The notes beneath the pieces are model-generated. The model was not told where the DNA came from. It made no database searches and saw only the letters and a program-made list of their open reading frames with translations. From Nitrososphaerales archaeon (GTDB lineage: Archaea; Thermoproteota; Nitrososphaeria; Nitrososphaerales; CADDZS01), in contig JASHXQ010000014.1 of assembly GCA_030043455.1 (NCBI GenBank), forward strand, positions 1 through 9,115: 9,115 bases of DNA. The letters are read 5' to 3'. A program made the position numbers and the translations under genes. Shown piece after piece: positions 1-5,951 of the stretch (position 1 is its first letter; each line of letters starts with the position of its first letter).

Positions 1-19
1 ATAAAAGATTTCTCGGAGG

Positions 20-694
20 TCAAGCAACCAACTCATCTACGAAATCAAAAAGCAACTCGTGGAACTCCTCTGGCCGATCTAGATAGACCGCATGCCCTGT
101 TCCCTTCACGATCAAGAGTTTGGAGTTATGGAGCAATTGCTTGAGCTCGCGACCTTTTTCCTCTACAGGAAATACTGTATCCCGGTCACCCCAAATGAGC
201 AAAACCGGAAGATCAAGACCTTCAAGACGTTCCTGGTCCACTCCAGAAAGCGATGGGGCAATTAGTACCAGCCCTAAAATCTGGTCGTTTCTTTCAAGAG
301 CATAAGTGAGTGCGAAGGCTCCGCCCATGGAGGGTCCAACAATGATCAGCTTTGTTTTGGAATCAATGCCAGCTTCCCGGAGAACTTTTTCCAGCAAGGG
401 AACATAATTCTTCAATTCGGACAAGTTTTTCTTCTGAGTCCCCGTCTCTTTTCTTCTTGGGAGATCGACTCCGAGATATGGGGTGCGGCGGCGGGAGAGT
501 TCTATGTAAGTTCCGATCTTCGTCCAAGTGTCCAAATTGAAAGAAAAACCACGGAAGAGCACGACGACAGGTATTGCCGGATCAGCTCCCAAATTGGGCG
601 AGAGCTTCACCCGAAACTTGATCGTGTCAATCACAAGATATTTGGGGGTAATCTCCTGCGTCGTTGTCGCCCTAACTTTTTGAGCAAGAAACAA
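20..694 (-). CDS. ABHD14-like alpha/beta hydrolase
   Basis: A 224-residue single-domain alpha/beta hydrolase, probably a cytosolic esterase or related enzyme of unknown substrate. The nucleophile elbow GPSMGG places the catalytic Ser at residue 122. The acid is Asp172 in WGDRDTVFP and the base is His201 in GTGHAVYLDRPEEF. The opening VVVLFRGFSFNLDTW with the following GVDLP resembles the ABHD14/CIB subgroup, but the usual HG of the oxyanion loop is RG here. The start is TTG. I accept it because a GGAGG Shine-Dalgarno (701–705) lies five bases upstream. The start lies 23 bases inside the end of the preceding methyltransferase gene, which implies translational coupling as the last gene of the ubiX operon. 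Family call is firm; substrate cannot be read from sequence. Confidence 0.88.
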   Translation of the reverse strand: MFLAQKVRATTTQEITPKYLVIDTIKFRVKLSPNLGADPAIPVVVLFRGFSFNLDTWTKIGTYIELSRRRTPYLGVDLPRRKETGTQKKNLSELKNYVPLLEKVLREAGIDSKTKLIIVGPSMGGAFALTYALERNDQILGLVLIAPSLSGVDQERLEGLDLPVLLIWGDRDTVFPVEEKGRELKQLLHNSKLLIVKGTGHAVYLDRPEEFHELLFDFVDELVA

Positions 695-1289
695 AGTATC
701 CTCCGGACAGAACTTTTCTTATTTCCTTCACTTCAAATCCTGTCTCTTCCAGTTTATCTTTGAGGTGATCTGAATCCAGGAAGTTAACTTGGGTGGCTCG
801 TCGTTCAAAAAAAGATCGCCCGGCGCCCGGACCGGAGTCCTTGATGACCAAGAACCCACCGTGTCTCAAGACGCGATGGATCTCAAAAAGCGCCATGTCT
901 TGGTCTTTGAAGTGATGAAAGGAACTCACGGCATAAATCTTCGTGAAATAGAACTCTGGAAATTGGATCGCTTCTGCGGTCCCATCGAAAGCCTTTACCT
1001 CGGGATATTTCTTTTTGATATAGTTCACCCTTTGCGGATCGGGCTCCAGAGCGAACACTTCATCGCACCGCTTTGCGATTTCCTCGGCAATGACGCCTGT
1101 CCCGGCCCCCACATCTAAGATGATGTCTTCTTTTTTGGGGGACAAGATTTGAATTAGCTCAGGAAGAAAACTCCGGACTTTTCGTTTTCTCAGCCAGGCC
1201 GATAAGGTAAGAGATAGATCGGACAGCTCGATCACAAGCTTCCAAGATCGATCGGATCCTACAGTATGTCGTTTGACAAACCTTTCCAT
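672..1289 (-). CDS. Class I SAM-dependent methyltransferase (UbiE/Methyltransf_11-like)
   Basis: A Rossmann-fold methyltransferase of 205 residues from the chosen ATG. Motif I, ILDVGAGTG, lies near residues 57–65 and binds SAM. It is followed by an acidic strand end (VFALEPDP), an aromatic motif (VSSFHHF) and the late strand LRHGGFLVIKD. A small C-terminal part ends with GGYFVSCSKS. The open frame continues upstream to a GTG at 1409, but those 40 codons lie inside the ubiX gene and read as low-quality sequence (many Arg, Gly and Cys), so I take ATG 1289. That start has no good Shine-Dalgarno, and a GTG at 1235 is possible. The gene overlaps ubiX by 31 bases and the hydrolase by 23, so the three are surely co-transcribed. 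Substrate is unknown: the fold is shared by quinone, lipid and small-molecule methyltransferases. Confidence 0.85.
   Translation of the reverse strand: MERFVKRHTVGSDRSWKLVIELSDLSLTLSAWLRKRKVRSFLPELIQILSPKKEDIILDVGAGTGVIAEEIAKRCDEVFALEPDPQRVNYIKKKYPEVKAFDGTAEAIQFPEFYFTKIYAVSSFHHFKDQDMALFEIHRVLRHGGFLVIKDSGPGAGRSFFERRATQVNFLDSDHLKDKLEETGFEVKEIRKVLSGGYFVSCSKS
701..705 (-). promoter_or_regulatory. Shine-Dalgarno GGAGG for the TTG-started hydrolase
   Basis: Read on the minus strand the sequence is GGAGG, then five bases, then TTG at 694. It is the clearest ribosome binding site in the window. It decides the start of the alpha/beta hydrolase, an internal operon gene, within the coding end of the methyltransferase. 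Confidence 0.75.
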
Positions 1290-1867
1290 CTCTTGAACAG
1301 GTCGTTCTCTACCCCGGCGATGTCCAAAACCTTCCCCACGAGATGATCCACGATCTGTGCAACAGTCTTCGGCTTCTCGTAGAATCCAGGCATGGCTGGC
1401 AAGATACACACTCCGGCTCTAGACAGACGTTCCATGTTCTCGATGTGAATCAAAGATAGAGGAGTCTCTCTCGGTACCAGGATCAGCAGTCTTCTTTCTT
1501 TCATGGTAACTTCAGCTGCCCGTAGGAGAAGATTGTCCGATACGCCCGAGGCGAGAGCTCCGAGGGCGTGCATGCTACAGGGTATTATTACCATTCCATC
1601 CGTTCTGAAAGACCCGGAAGAGATAGCGGCAGCAATATCGTTATGTCGATAGACTTTGGTAGCGAGCTTTTCAACCGTGGGGACGGCGTAATCTGTTTCG
1701 GCTGTGATCGTAATTTTCGCAGCGAGGCTCATTACCAGATGCGTTTCAATCTTGGCTTTCCTCAGAACCTCGAGGAGACGGATGCCATAAATTACACCAC
1801 TAGCTCCGGTGATTCCCACTACAAATCTTCGATTTTTCTCCAAGGATGTAAGAAACCCCAATGCCAT
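1259..1867 (-). CDS. ubiX: UbiX/Pad1-family flavin prenyltransferase
   Basis: Makes prenylated FMN from reduced FMN and dimethylallyl monophosphate, the cofactor of UbiD-type reversible decarboxylases. The 202 residues carry the full set of family motifs in order: GITGASGV (18–25, flavin phosphate loop), SGSF (84–87), PCSM (96–99), SDNLLLRAAEV (110–120), VPRETPL (131–137) and the C-terminal PAMPGFYEKP (157–166). Length is normal for the family; the first 14 residues are a short extension before the first strand. ATG start with no Shine-Dalgarno, but a TATA-like box at 1894–1903 predicts a leaderless or nearly leaderless message. It is the first gene of the operon with the methyltransferase and alpha/beta hydrolase. 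No UbiD partner is in the window. Function assignment is firm at family level. Confidence 0.93.
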   Translation of the reverse strand: MALGFLTSLEKNRRFVVGITGASGVIYGIRLLEVLRKAKIETHLVMSLAAKITITAETDYAVPTVEKLATKVYRHNDIAAAISSGSFRTDGMVIIPCSMHALGALASGVSDNLLLRAAEVTMKERRLLILVPRETPLSLIHIENMERLSRAGVCILPAMPGFYEKPKTVAQIVDHLVGKVLDIAGVENDLFKRWKGLSNDIL

Positions 1868-1893
1868 AATTGACTTTGCTGAATTTTAACTGA

Positions 1894-1903
1894 ATTTATT
1901 TAG
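1894..1903 (-). promoter_or_regulatory. TATA-like box for the ubiX operon
   Basis: Minus-strand reading is CTAAATAAAT, centred about 32 bases before the ubiX ATG. Archaeal TBP boxes usually lie about 26 bases before the start of transcription, so the message would begin within a few bases of the ATG. This agrees with the absence of a Shine-Dalgarno site. Confidence 0.45.
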
Positions 1904-1930
1904 GGCGAGAAAGCCTTGTCCTTGGTTTAT

Positions 1931-2791
1931 TTAAGCGGTTTGAAGATCGGCGTGCACAGTTGCGAGAACCCGGATCAAGCTCTCCATCATTTCGGTAAGC
2001 TCTGTGTTGTGGATCAAAAAGCCGACATCCATTCCCTCATCCCTAATATCATCCGGTTTCAGATCGGTCACCAAGACATACTGTTCATCTACTAATATGA
2101 CCTGTATCGGAGCTGCCGAAGGAAGTAATGAAATTGAAGAATTCTCGATCTCTCTCATGTTCTGAATGGTCGTATTGAAGACAGGTTCGTCTATCGTAGA
2201 AGTGAATACCTGAAGCGACATCCCCAATCTCGCACGCTCGAAAAGAATCCCTGACATCTTGGACAACCTGATCAAGCCATTGGCTGTCGTCAGCACTACG
2301 ACCTTTTTCCGACAGTTCTGGAAGAGCTCCCTGACCTTTCGGGTAACGACGTATCTAGGGGTGTATCTCAAAACCTTTGAACGGAGAGTATCCGCACGCT
2401 TGACTAGTGCAACTGATTTGTGAATCACTTCCAGTTCATTCAGAGCTTCAATCCCTTGCTTGATCCTTTTTTCTTCCTTCTCAAGAAGAGGAACTAGCAC
2501 ATCTTTGGGAGATTTTGCCACGTACACCTTTAGATCGTCTTCGCTCTGCTCTAGCAGACCTCTCTCCACCAGCTTTCGAACCGCACCGTAGACCTTCGTT
2601 CTCGGGACGCCCGCCACGATTCCTATTTGATTAATCGTTGCCGGTCCAGTTTGGAGCGAAGCGAGAAAACATCTGCTTTCATACTGTGACAGACCTAGAG
2701 AAGCGAGAGCGTTTAACTGAGTCTCGCTCGTGCTGGTCTCTAAAGTAGAAGACGCTGGGAGCAAAAAATAAGATTCTACTCTTTTAGGCAA
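1931..2791 (-). CDS. TrmB-family transcriptional regulator
   Basis: A 286-residue DNA-binding regulator. Residues about 25–100 form a TrmB winged helix: LASLGLSQYESRCF starts the first helix, PRTKVYGAVRKLVERG is the recognition helix and turn, and LKVYVAKSPKDVL is the wing running into the usual TrmB linker. A charged helix (about 100–125, coiled-coil-like) likely dimerises. The C-terminal part (about 140–280: KKVVVLTTANGL, then PIQVILVDEQYVLVTDL) looks like the effector or sensor domain of TrmB-like proteins. No sugar transporter is nearby, so the ligand is unknown. TTG 2791 is the first possible start after an in-frame stop. A second TTG at 2764 would fit better with a TATA-like GCTTAAACT at 2804–2812. 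It is divergent from the metal-dependent hydrolase, which it may regulate together with itself. Confidence 0.87.
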   Translation of the reverse strand: MPKRVESYFLLPASSTLETSTSETQLNALASLGLSQYESRCFLASLQTGPATINQIGIVAGVPRTKVYGAVRKLVERGLLEQSEDDLKVYVAKSPKDVLVPLLEKEEKRIKQGIEALNELEVIHKSVALVKRADTLRSKVLRYTPRYVVTRKVRELFQNCRKKVVVLTTANGLIRLSKMSGILFERARLGMSLQVFTSTIDEPVFNTTIQNMREIENSSISLLPSAAPIQVILVDEQYVLVTDLKPDDIRDEGMDVGFLIHNTELTEMMESLIRVLATVHADLQTA

Positions 2792-2803
2792 ATTTCCAAG
2801 ACT

Positions 2804-2812
2804 AGTTTAAGC
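2804..2812 (-). promoter_or_regulatory. TATA-like box for the TrmB gene
   Basis: Minus-strand reading is GCTTAAACT. With normal TATA spacing, transcription would begin near 2782. That is downstream of the first TTG (2791) and upstream of the second (2764), so it bears on which start is used. Weak evidence, because the box is short. Confidence 0.3.
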
Positions 2813-2827
2813 CTTTCCCTTTTGGTA

Positions 2828-2844
2828 CTTTCAAAGAAAGCTTT
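2828..2844. repeat. Nested inverted repeats in the TrmB/hydrolase intergenic region
   Basis: CTTTC (2828–2832) and GAAAG (2836–2840) form an inverted repeat with a three-base spacer, and AAAGCTTT (2837–2844) is a perfect palindrome joined to it. The element lies between the divergent TrmB and hydrolase starts, so it could be an operator. The repeats are short, and this is inference. Confidence 0.35.
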
Positions 2845-2893
2845 TTCTCGCCCGGACTTTCTTCTCAAAAATCCTGGAAGCGACTCGTGGTAC

Positions 2894-3556
2894 ATGTTCG
2901 AACATGAAGATGCAAAAATAACTTGGTTAGGTCATGACGGATTTAAAATCGAAAGTGGCGGAGAAATTCTTGTAATTGATCCCTTCAAACTGAAGCACAA
3001 TGTACCTGCGGATTACGTACTGATTTCGCATGAGCATTTTGATCATTTGAATGAAGAAGATCTCAAGAAGGCCGTGAAACCGAAGCAGACCGTCATCGTC
3101 TCTATCGCTGCTGCGAGGGAAGAAGTGAATAAGGTTTCACCGAAGGAATTCAAAGTGATCAAGCCCGGCGATCGAATTGTGCTAGGCTCTTTCGACATCC
3201 GCGCTATTCCTGCGTATAACACGAACAAATTCGCCGAGCCCGGAAAGCCCTTCCATCCAAAGTCGGATGGCAAGGTGGGTTATATCGTCACGACTAAGGG
3301 CGGTGTTTCAATCTACCATACCGGAGATAGCGACCTTATTCCGGAAATGGACAATTTGCGCCCTGAGATTGCGCTTTTACCAGTTTCCGGGACCTATGTG
3401 ATGACAGTGGACGAGGCAGTTGAAGCGGCGAGTCGGATCAAACCCAAGATAGCGATCCCCATGCATTATGGAGCGATCGTGGGCTCCGAAGAAGACGCTA
3501 GAAAATTCAAGAATTCTGTGCGAGGCGTCGAGGTCCACATACTTACTGCAGAATAG
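2894..3556 (+). CDS. UPF0173/COG2220 metal-dependent hydrolase (metallo-beta-lactamase fold)
   Basis: A 220-residue enzyme of the metallo-beta-lactamase fold, UlaG-like/UPF0173 group; substrate uncertain, probably a hydrolase acting in the cytosol. From the ATG: KITWLGHDGFKIE (8–20) is the family's N-terminal signature, SHEHFDHL (45–52) is the HxHxDH metal site, AYNTNK followed by FHPK (about 107–123) is typical of UPF0173, HTGDSD (142–147) gives the bridging Asp, and MHYG (190–193) gives the last metal His. The frame is open back to a TTG at 2822, but the extra 24 residues have no family counterpart and cross intergenic inverted repeats, so ATG 2894 is chosen. A weak TATA-like CTCAAAAAT at 2864–2872 would make the message leaderless. 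The stop directly abuts the stop of the convergent DNA methyltransferase. Confidence 0.9.
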   Translation: MFEHEDAKITWLGHDGFKIESGGEILVIDPFKLKHNVPADYVLISHEHFDHLNEEDLKKAVKPKQTVIVSIAAAREEVNKVSPKEFKVIKPGDRIVLGSFDIRAIPAYNTNKFAEPGKPFHPKSDGKVGYIVTTKGGVSIYHTGDSDLIPEMDNLRPEIALLPVSGTYVMTVDEAVEAASRIKPKIAIPMHYGAIVGSEEDARKFKNSVRGVEVHILTAE

Positions 3557-4540
3557 CTATCTCAGACTCTGATGAGGGCGCTCTGAGAGCTGGGGCGTCT
3601 CGCTAACGATTTCATCGTAGGAGGTCACGCAATCGTGTCTTCGATATAGCTTGAGATCAAGCTTTCCCGCAGAGGAAATTTTCGAAGAAATCCGATCTCT
3701 CAGAGAGTAATTTAGCTCGTATCCCACCGAATGTCTTCCAAGAAGGGCGGATACCTTGCTCGTTGTTCCTGACCCTAGAAAGGGATCAAGAACAGTTTCG
3801 CCGTAAAAAGAAAATAGTTGAACAATACGTGAGGCGAGTTCATCCGGAAAAGCCGCAATACCTTTCTCGAGGGGGTTATTGGTGGGTAAAACGTTCGTGA
3901 TTTGCCAAACAGTCAAGTTCCACTCATTCTGGTTGATCGATTGACTATCTATGCGTGAGGCATCCAGAATTTTCTGATCCATTTCTCGGACCTTCTTGTA
4001 ATCGAACCGTCCTTTTTGGAAAATGAGAATGCTTTCTTGGATATTATCGGGATAGAAGTACATGGGGTAGGGGTGCTGGATGACGACGCCGGATCTCCTG
4101 CTGATTCTTGAGTACCCCTTTGGCTTCACCCACATTATGCGATCGCGATAACGAAATCCGGTCTCTCTCATGATTCTCGTTGCGTCAGATACAATAGGAA
4201 GCTTCTCACCATCCACCAGCATGTCGTCAATCACAAAACAAACGATTCTTCCATCTCGAACCACCCGGTACAACTCATCAGCAACTTTGGAGAGTAATCC
4301 CAGGTACTCGTCATAGTCCCGATACATCCCCGCGTAATCAAAAGGAGCGTTATAGTAAGGAGGAGAAGTGACAACGAGATCGACGGATTCTCTGGCGAGT
4401 TCATGCATGTCTCTGCAATTTCCAAAGATGACTTTGTGGTGCGTATGTCTAGTCGCGGTAGCAATGGTTGCGATGGTCGCCAAGGGGATGGATCTTCCAG
4501 CCTTCTGCGATGGCCCGATTAAGAATAGAGTCAAAGTCAA
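3557..4540 (-). CDS. Beta-class DNA methyltransferase, probably cytosine-N4
   Basis: Transfers a methyl group from SAM to an exocyclic amino group in DNA. The catalytic motif IV, TSPPYYN (58–64), comes before the SAM-binding motif I, DPFLGSGTT (252–260), which is the beta-class order. TSPPY rather than DPPY favours N4-cytosine, though N6-adenine is not excluded. VWQI (211–214), the FPDEL region (231–235) and GYELN (273–277) complete the family pattern. The target-recognition part is probably residues 130–210. No restriction nuclease gene is adjacent, so it looks like an orphan methyltransferase. The start is doubtful. The frame begins at TTG 4540; TTG 4534 and 4483 are also possible. The first 30 residues (with ATIATIATAT) are unlike a normal N-terminus, while an ATG ORF in another frame covers the same bases, which may mean a frameshift. 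Confidence 0.87.
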   Translation of the reverse strand: MTLTLFLIGPSQKAGRSIPLATIATIATATRHTHHKVIFGNCRDMHELARESVDLVVTSPPYYNAPFDYAGMYRDYDEYLGLLSKVADELYRVVRDGRIVCFVIDDMLVDGEKLPIVSDATRIMRETGFRYRDRIMWVKPKGYSRISRRSGVVIQHPYPMYFYPDNIQESILIFQKGRFDYKKVREMDQKILDASRIDSQSINQNEWNLTVWQITNVLPTNNPLEKGIAAFPDELASRIVQLFSFYGETVLDPFLGSGTTSKVSALLGRHSVGYELNYSLRDRISSKISSAGKLDLKLYRRHDCVTSYDEIVSETPQLSERPHQSLR

Positions 4541-4547
4541 AATTCAT
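4449..4547 (-). other. Small ATG ORF overlapping the methyltransferase 5' end in another frame
   Basis: ATG at 4547 opens 32 codons beginning MNFDFDSILNRAIAEGW and ending in His- and Cys-containing HPLGDHRNHCYRD before TAG. Its composition is more protein-like than the methyltransferase frame across the same bases, and the ATG lies about 48 bases from the TATA-like box at 4591–4598, as expected for a short-leader message. It could be the true N-terminus of the methyltransferase, separated by a single-base frameshift or assembly error, or a short overlapping ORF coupled to it. I cannot decide from one sequence. Confidence 0.4.
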
Positions 4548-4590
4548 TGGTCTTTTGCTTGAACCGAAAGACGGGCCAAGACAAAACAAG

Positions 4591-4598
4591 TAATATAT
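4591..4598. promoter_or_regulatory. Shared TATA-like box between divergent genes
   Basis: TAATATAT lies in the 97-base gap between the minus-strand methyltransferase ATG candidate (4547) and the plus-strand winged-helix ATG (4645). The motif reads as a TATA element in both directions, at about 48 and 50 bases from the two ATGs. That would give leaders of about 20–25 bases on each side. Confidence 0.4.
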
Positions 4599-4644
4599 CT
4601 CCCCCGAAAAGTCGTGAATCTCCAACCGTTAATCCTAACCTATA

Positions 4645-5085
4645 ATGGCGCCAATTGAGAGAAGACTGAAATTGAAATACGTCATCTATTATGAGACAGA
4701 GTTTGGCCGAGTTTCTGCGGAAAGTGAAGATCCCGATGAACTGGTCTCAGCGCATCCAAAATTAAGAGACATTGCCAGCCGGCTATCCAGCAAATCTCAA
4801 GCCGTACGAAAAGGAGGAACCACGAAACTTTCTCGAACTCGATCGACAATGTCGTCCAAACTTCCTGAGACCACCGCAGCTCTCAGAGAGCTCGAGTCAA
4901 AAGTCGTAAACTCAAAATTCTTTGAGCAACCGAGGACCACCGGTGAGACACGCGAAAAGCTTCACGAGCTCACTGGGAAATATTTCGCGAGTCGAAAAGT
5001 AAGCCAGGCGCTTGGAATCTTGAAGGATCGCGGCGCACTGAGAAGGAAAGGAAAGAGAAACTTTTTCCAGTATAGCCTCAGCTAG
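4645..5085 (+). CDS. Small winged-helix protein of unknown function
   Basis: 146 residues, basic. Residues 1–45 look like a small beta-hairpin unit (LKLKYVIYYETEFGRVSAE). Residues 48–75 are a Ser/Arg/Lys-rich, probably flexible linker. Residues about 76–144 look like a winged helix: helix ALRELESKVVN, then RTTGETREKLHEL, recognition-type helix ASRKVSQALGILKDRG, and the wing ALRRKGKRNFFQYSL with many basic residues. This implies DNA or RNA binding. I do not recognise a named family. The ATG start has no Shine-Dalgarno. It is divergent from the DNA methyltransferase and convergent with the stomatin gene, whose stop overlaps its own by sharing the CTAG at the end. It might regulate the methyltransferase, but position is the only argument. 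Confidence 0.75.
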   Translation: MAPIERRLKLKYVIYYETEFGRVSAESEDPDELVSAHPKLRDIASRLSSKSQAVRKGGTTKLSRTRSTMSSKLPETTAALRELESKVVNSKFFEQPRTTGETREKLHELTGKYFASRKVSQALGILKDRGALRRKGKRNFFQYSLS

Positions 5086-5951
5086 CTGCGACTCTGCTGG
5101 TTACTTGAGGAGCTTCCTGAGCCAGATCCAGACCCACCCTTGGATCCGCTCGCTTCCTGAAGATCCTTCACCCCTAGTATGCCGTATGGAGGAACGGCCG
5201 AACTAGTCCCGGCTGTGGGCATATTTGTCGGGACCAGCATCAGGGTGCCCCTTCCTTGCAACCCCAGCTCGTAGAGAATGTTCATCCATCGGAGTTCCAT
5301 GGCTCTGGGATTTGCGGAATACAAATTCGCTGCATCAACCATCTTCTGCGCCGCTTGGAATTCTGCTTCCGCAAGCGTAACCCTGGCTCTCCTTTCCCTT
5401 TCAGCTTGAGCCTGCCTGGACATAGCCTCCTGCAGGTTCGGTGGAATCGCAATGTCCCTTATTTCCACAGCGGTTACCTTGACCCCCCAATTTTCGGTCT
5501 TTGAATCGATGATCGTTCTCGCTGAAGCACCAATCTTCTCGCGTTCGTAGAGAAGATCATCGAAGCTCACCCCACCGATCGTTTCCCTGAGGGTAGTCTG
5601 TGCAGCAAGCTGAGTCGCAGCGCTATAGTTCTCCGCATTCAATACCGCTTTTTGGACATCCACTGGTTGAAAATACATCACCGCGTCAACGTTAACGGGA
5701 ACGTTGTCCCGCGTCAGAGTTTGCTCTGTCCTAAATGAGGCAACCTGTAGTCTCGTGGAAATGATGTAAGGAATCTTGCTTATGAAAGGAGGCACATAGA
5801 TCACTCCCGGTCCTCGCAACCCTCTGTATCTTCCTAGAGTAAGAAGAGGCGCCCTCTCCCATTCCTTCAGAATCTTAATGCCGGAAAGGAAGATCGCGAG
5901 GACAACAATAATGACAAATACAACTACTGCAAGAGTAGCAAGATCAACCAA
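5082..5951 (-). CDS. Slipin/stomatin-like SPFH membrane protein
   Basis: A membrane scaffold protein of 289 residues. One hydrophobic segment (about 5–23) anchors it. The SPFH/band-7 domain follows at about 28–170, with typical stretches such as RGLRGPGVIYVPPFI, LTRDNVPVNVDAVMYF and LRETIGGVSFDDLL. A charged helix rich in Ala, Glu and Arg (about 172–210) is the usual oligomerising coiled coil. The hydrophobic GTLMLVPTNMP (235–245) matches the region that NfeD proteases cleave in Pyrococcus p-stomatin. The C-terminus is an unusual Gly/Ser-rich tail (268–289). TTG start 8 bases inside the end of nfeD; no ATG or GTG is available in frame before an upstream stop. Together with nfeD it forms the classic two-gene operon. 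Confidence 0.92.
   Translation of the reverse strand: MVDLATLAVVVFVIIVVLAIFLSGIKILKEWERAPLLTLGRYRGLRGPGVIYVPPFISKIPYIISTRLQVASFRTEQTLTRDNVPVNVDAVMYFQPVDVQKAVLNAENYSAATQLAAQTTLRETIGGVSFDDLLYEREKIGASARTIIDSKTENWGVKVTAVEIRDIAIPPNLQEAMSRQAQAERERRARVTLAEAEFQAAQKMVDAANLYSANPRAMELRWMNILYELGLQGRGTLMLVPTNMPTAGTSSAVPPYGILGVKDLQEASGSKGGSGSGSGSSSSNQQSRS

Noticed and set aside
1290..1409. Longer methyltransferase starting at GTG 1409
   Set aside because: The extra 40 codons lie inside ubiX, have shadow-like composition and no family counterpart. ATG 1289 is a more normal start.
2822..2893. Longer metal-dependent hydrolase starting at TTG 2822
   Set aside because: The additional 24 residues precede the usual N-terminal strand KITWLGH and cross intergenic inverted repeats; no ribosome site is near the TTG.
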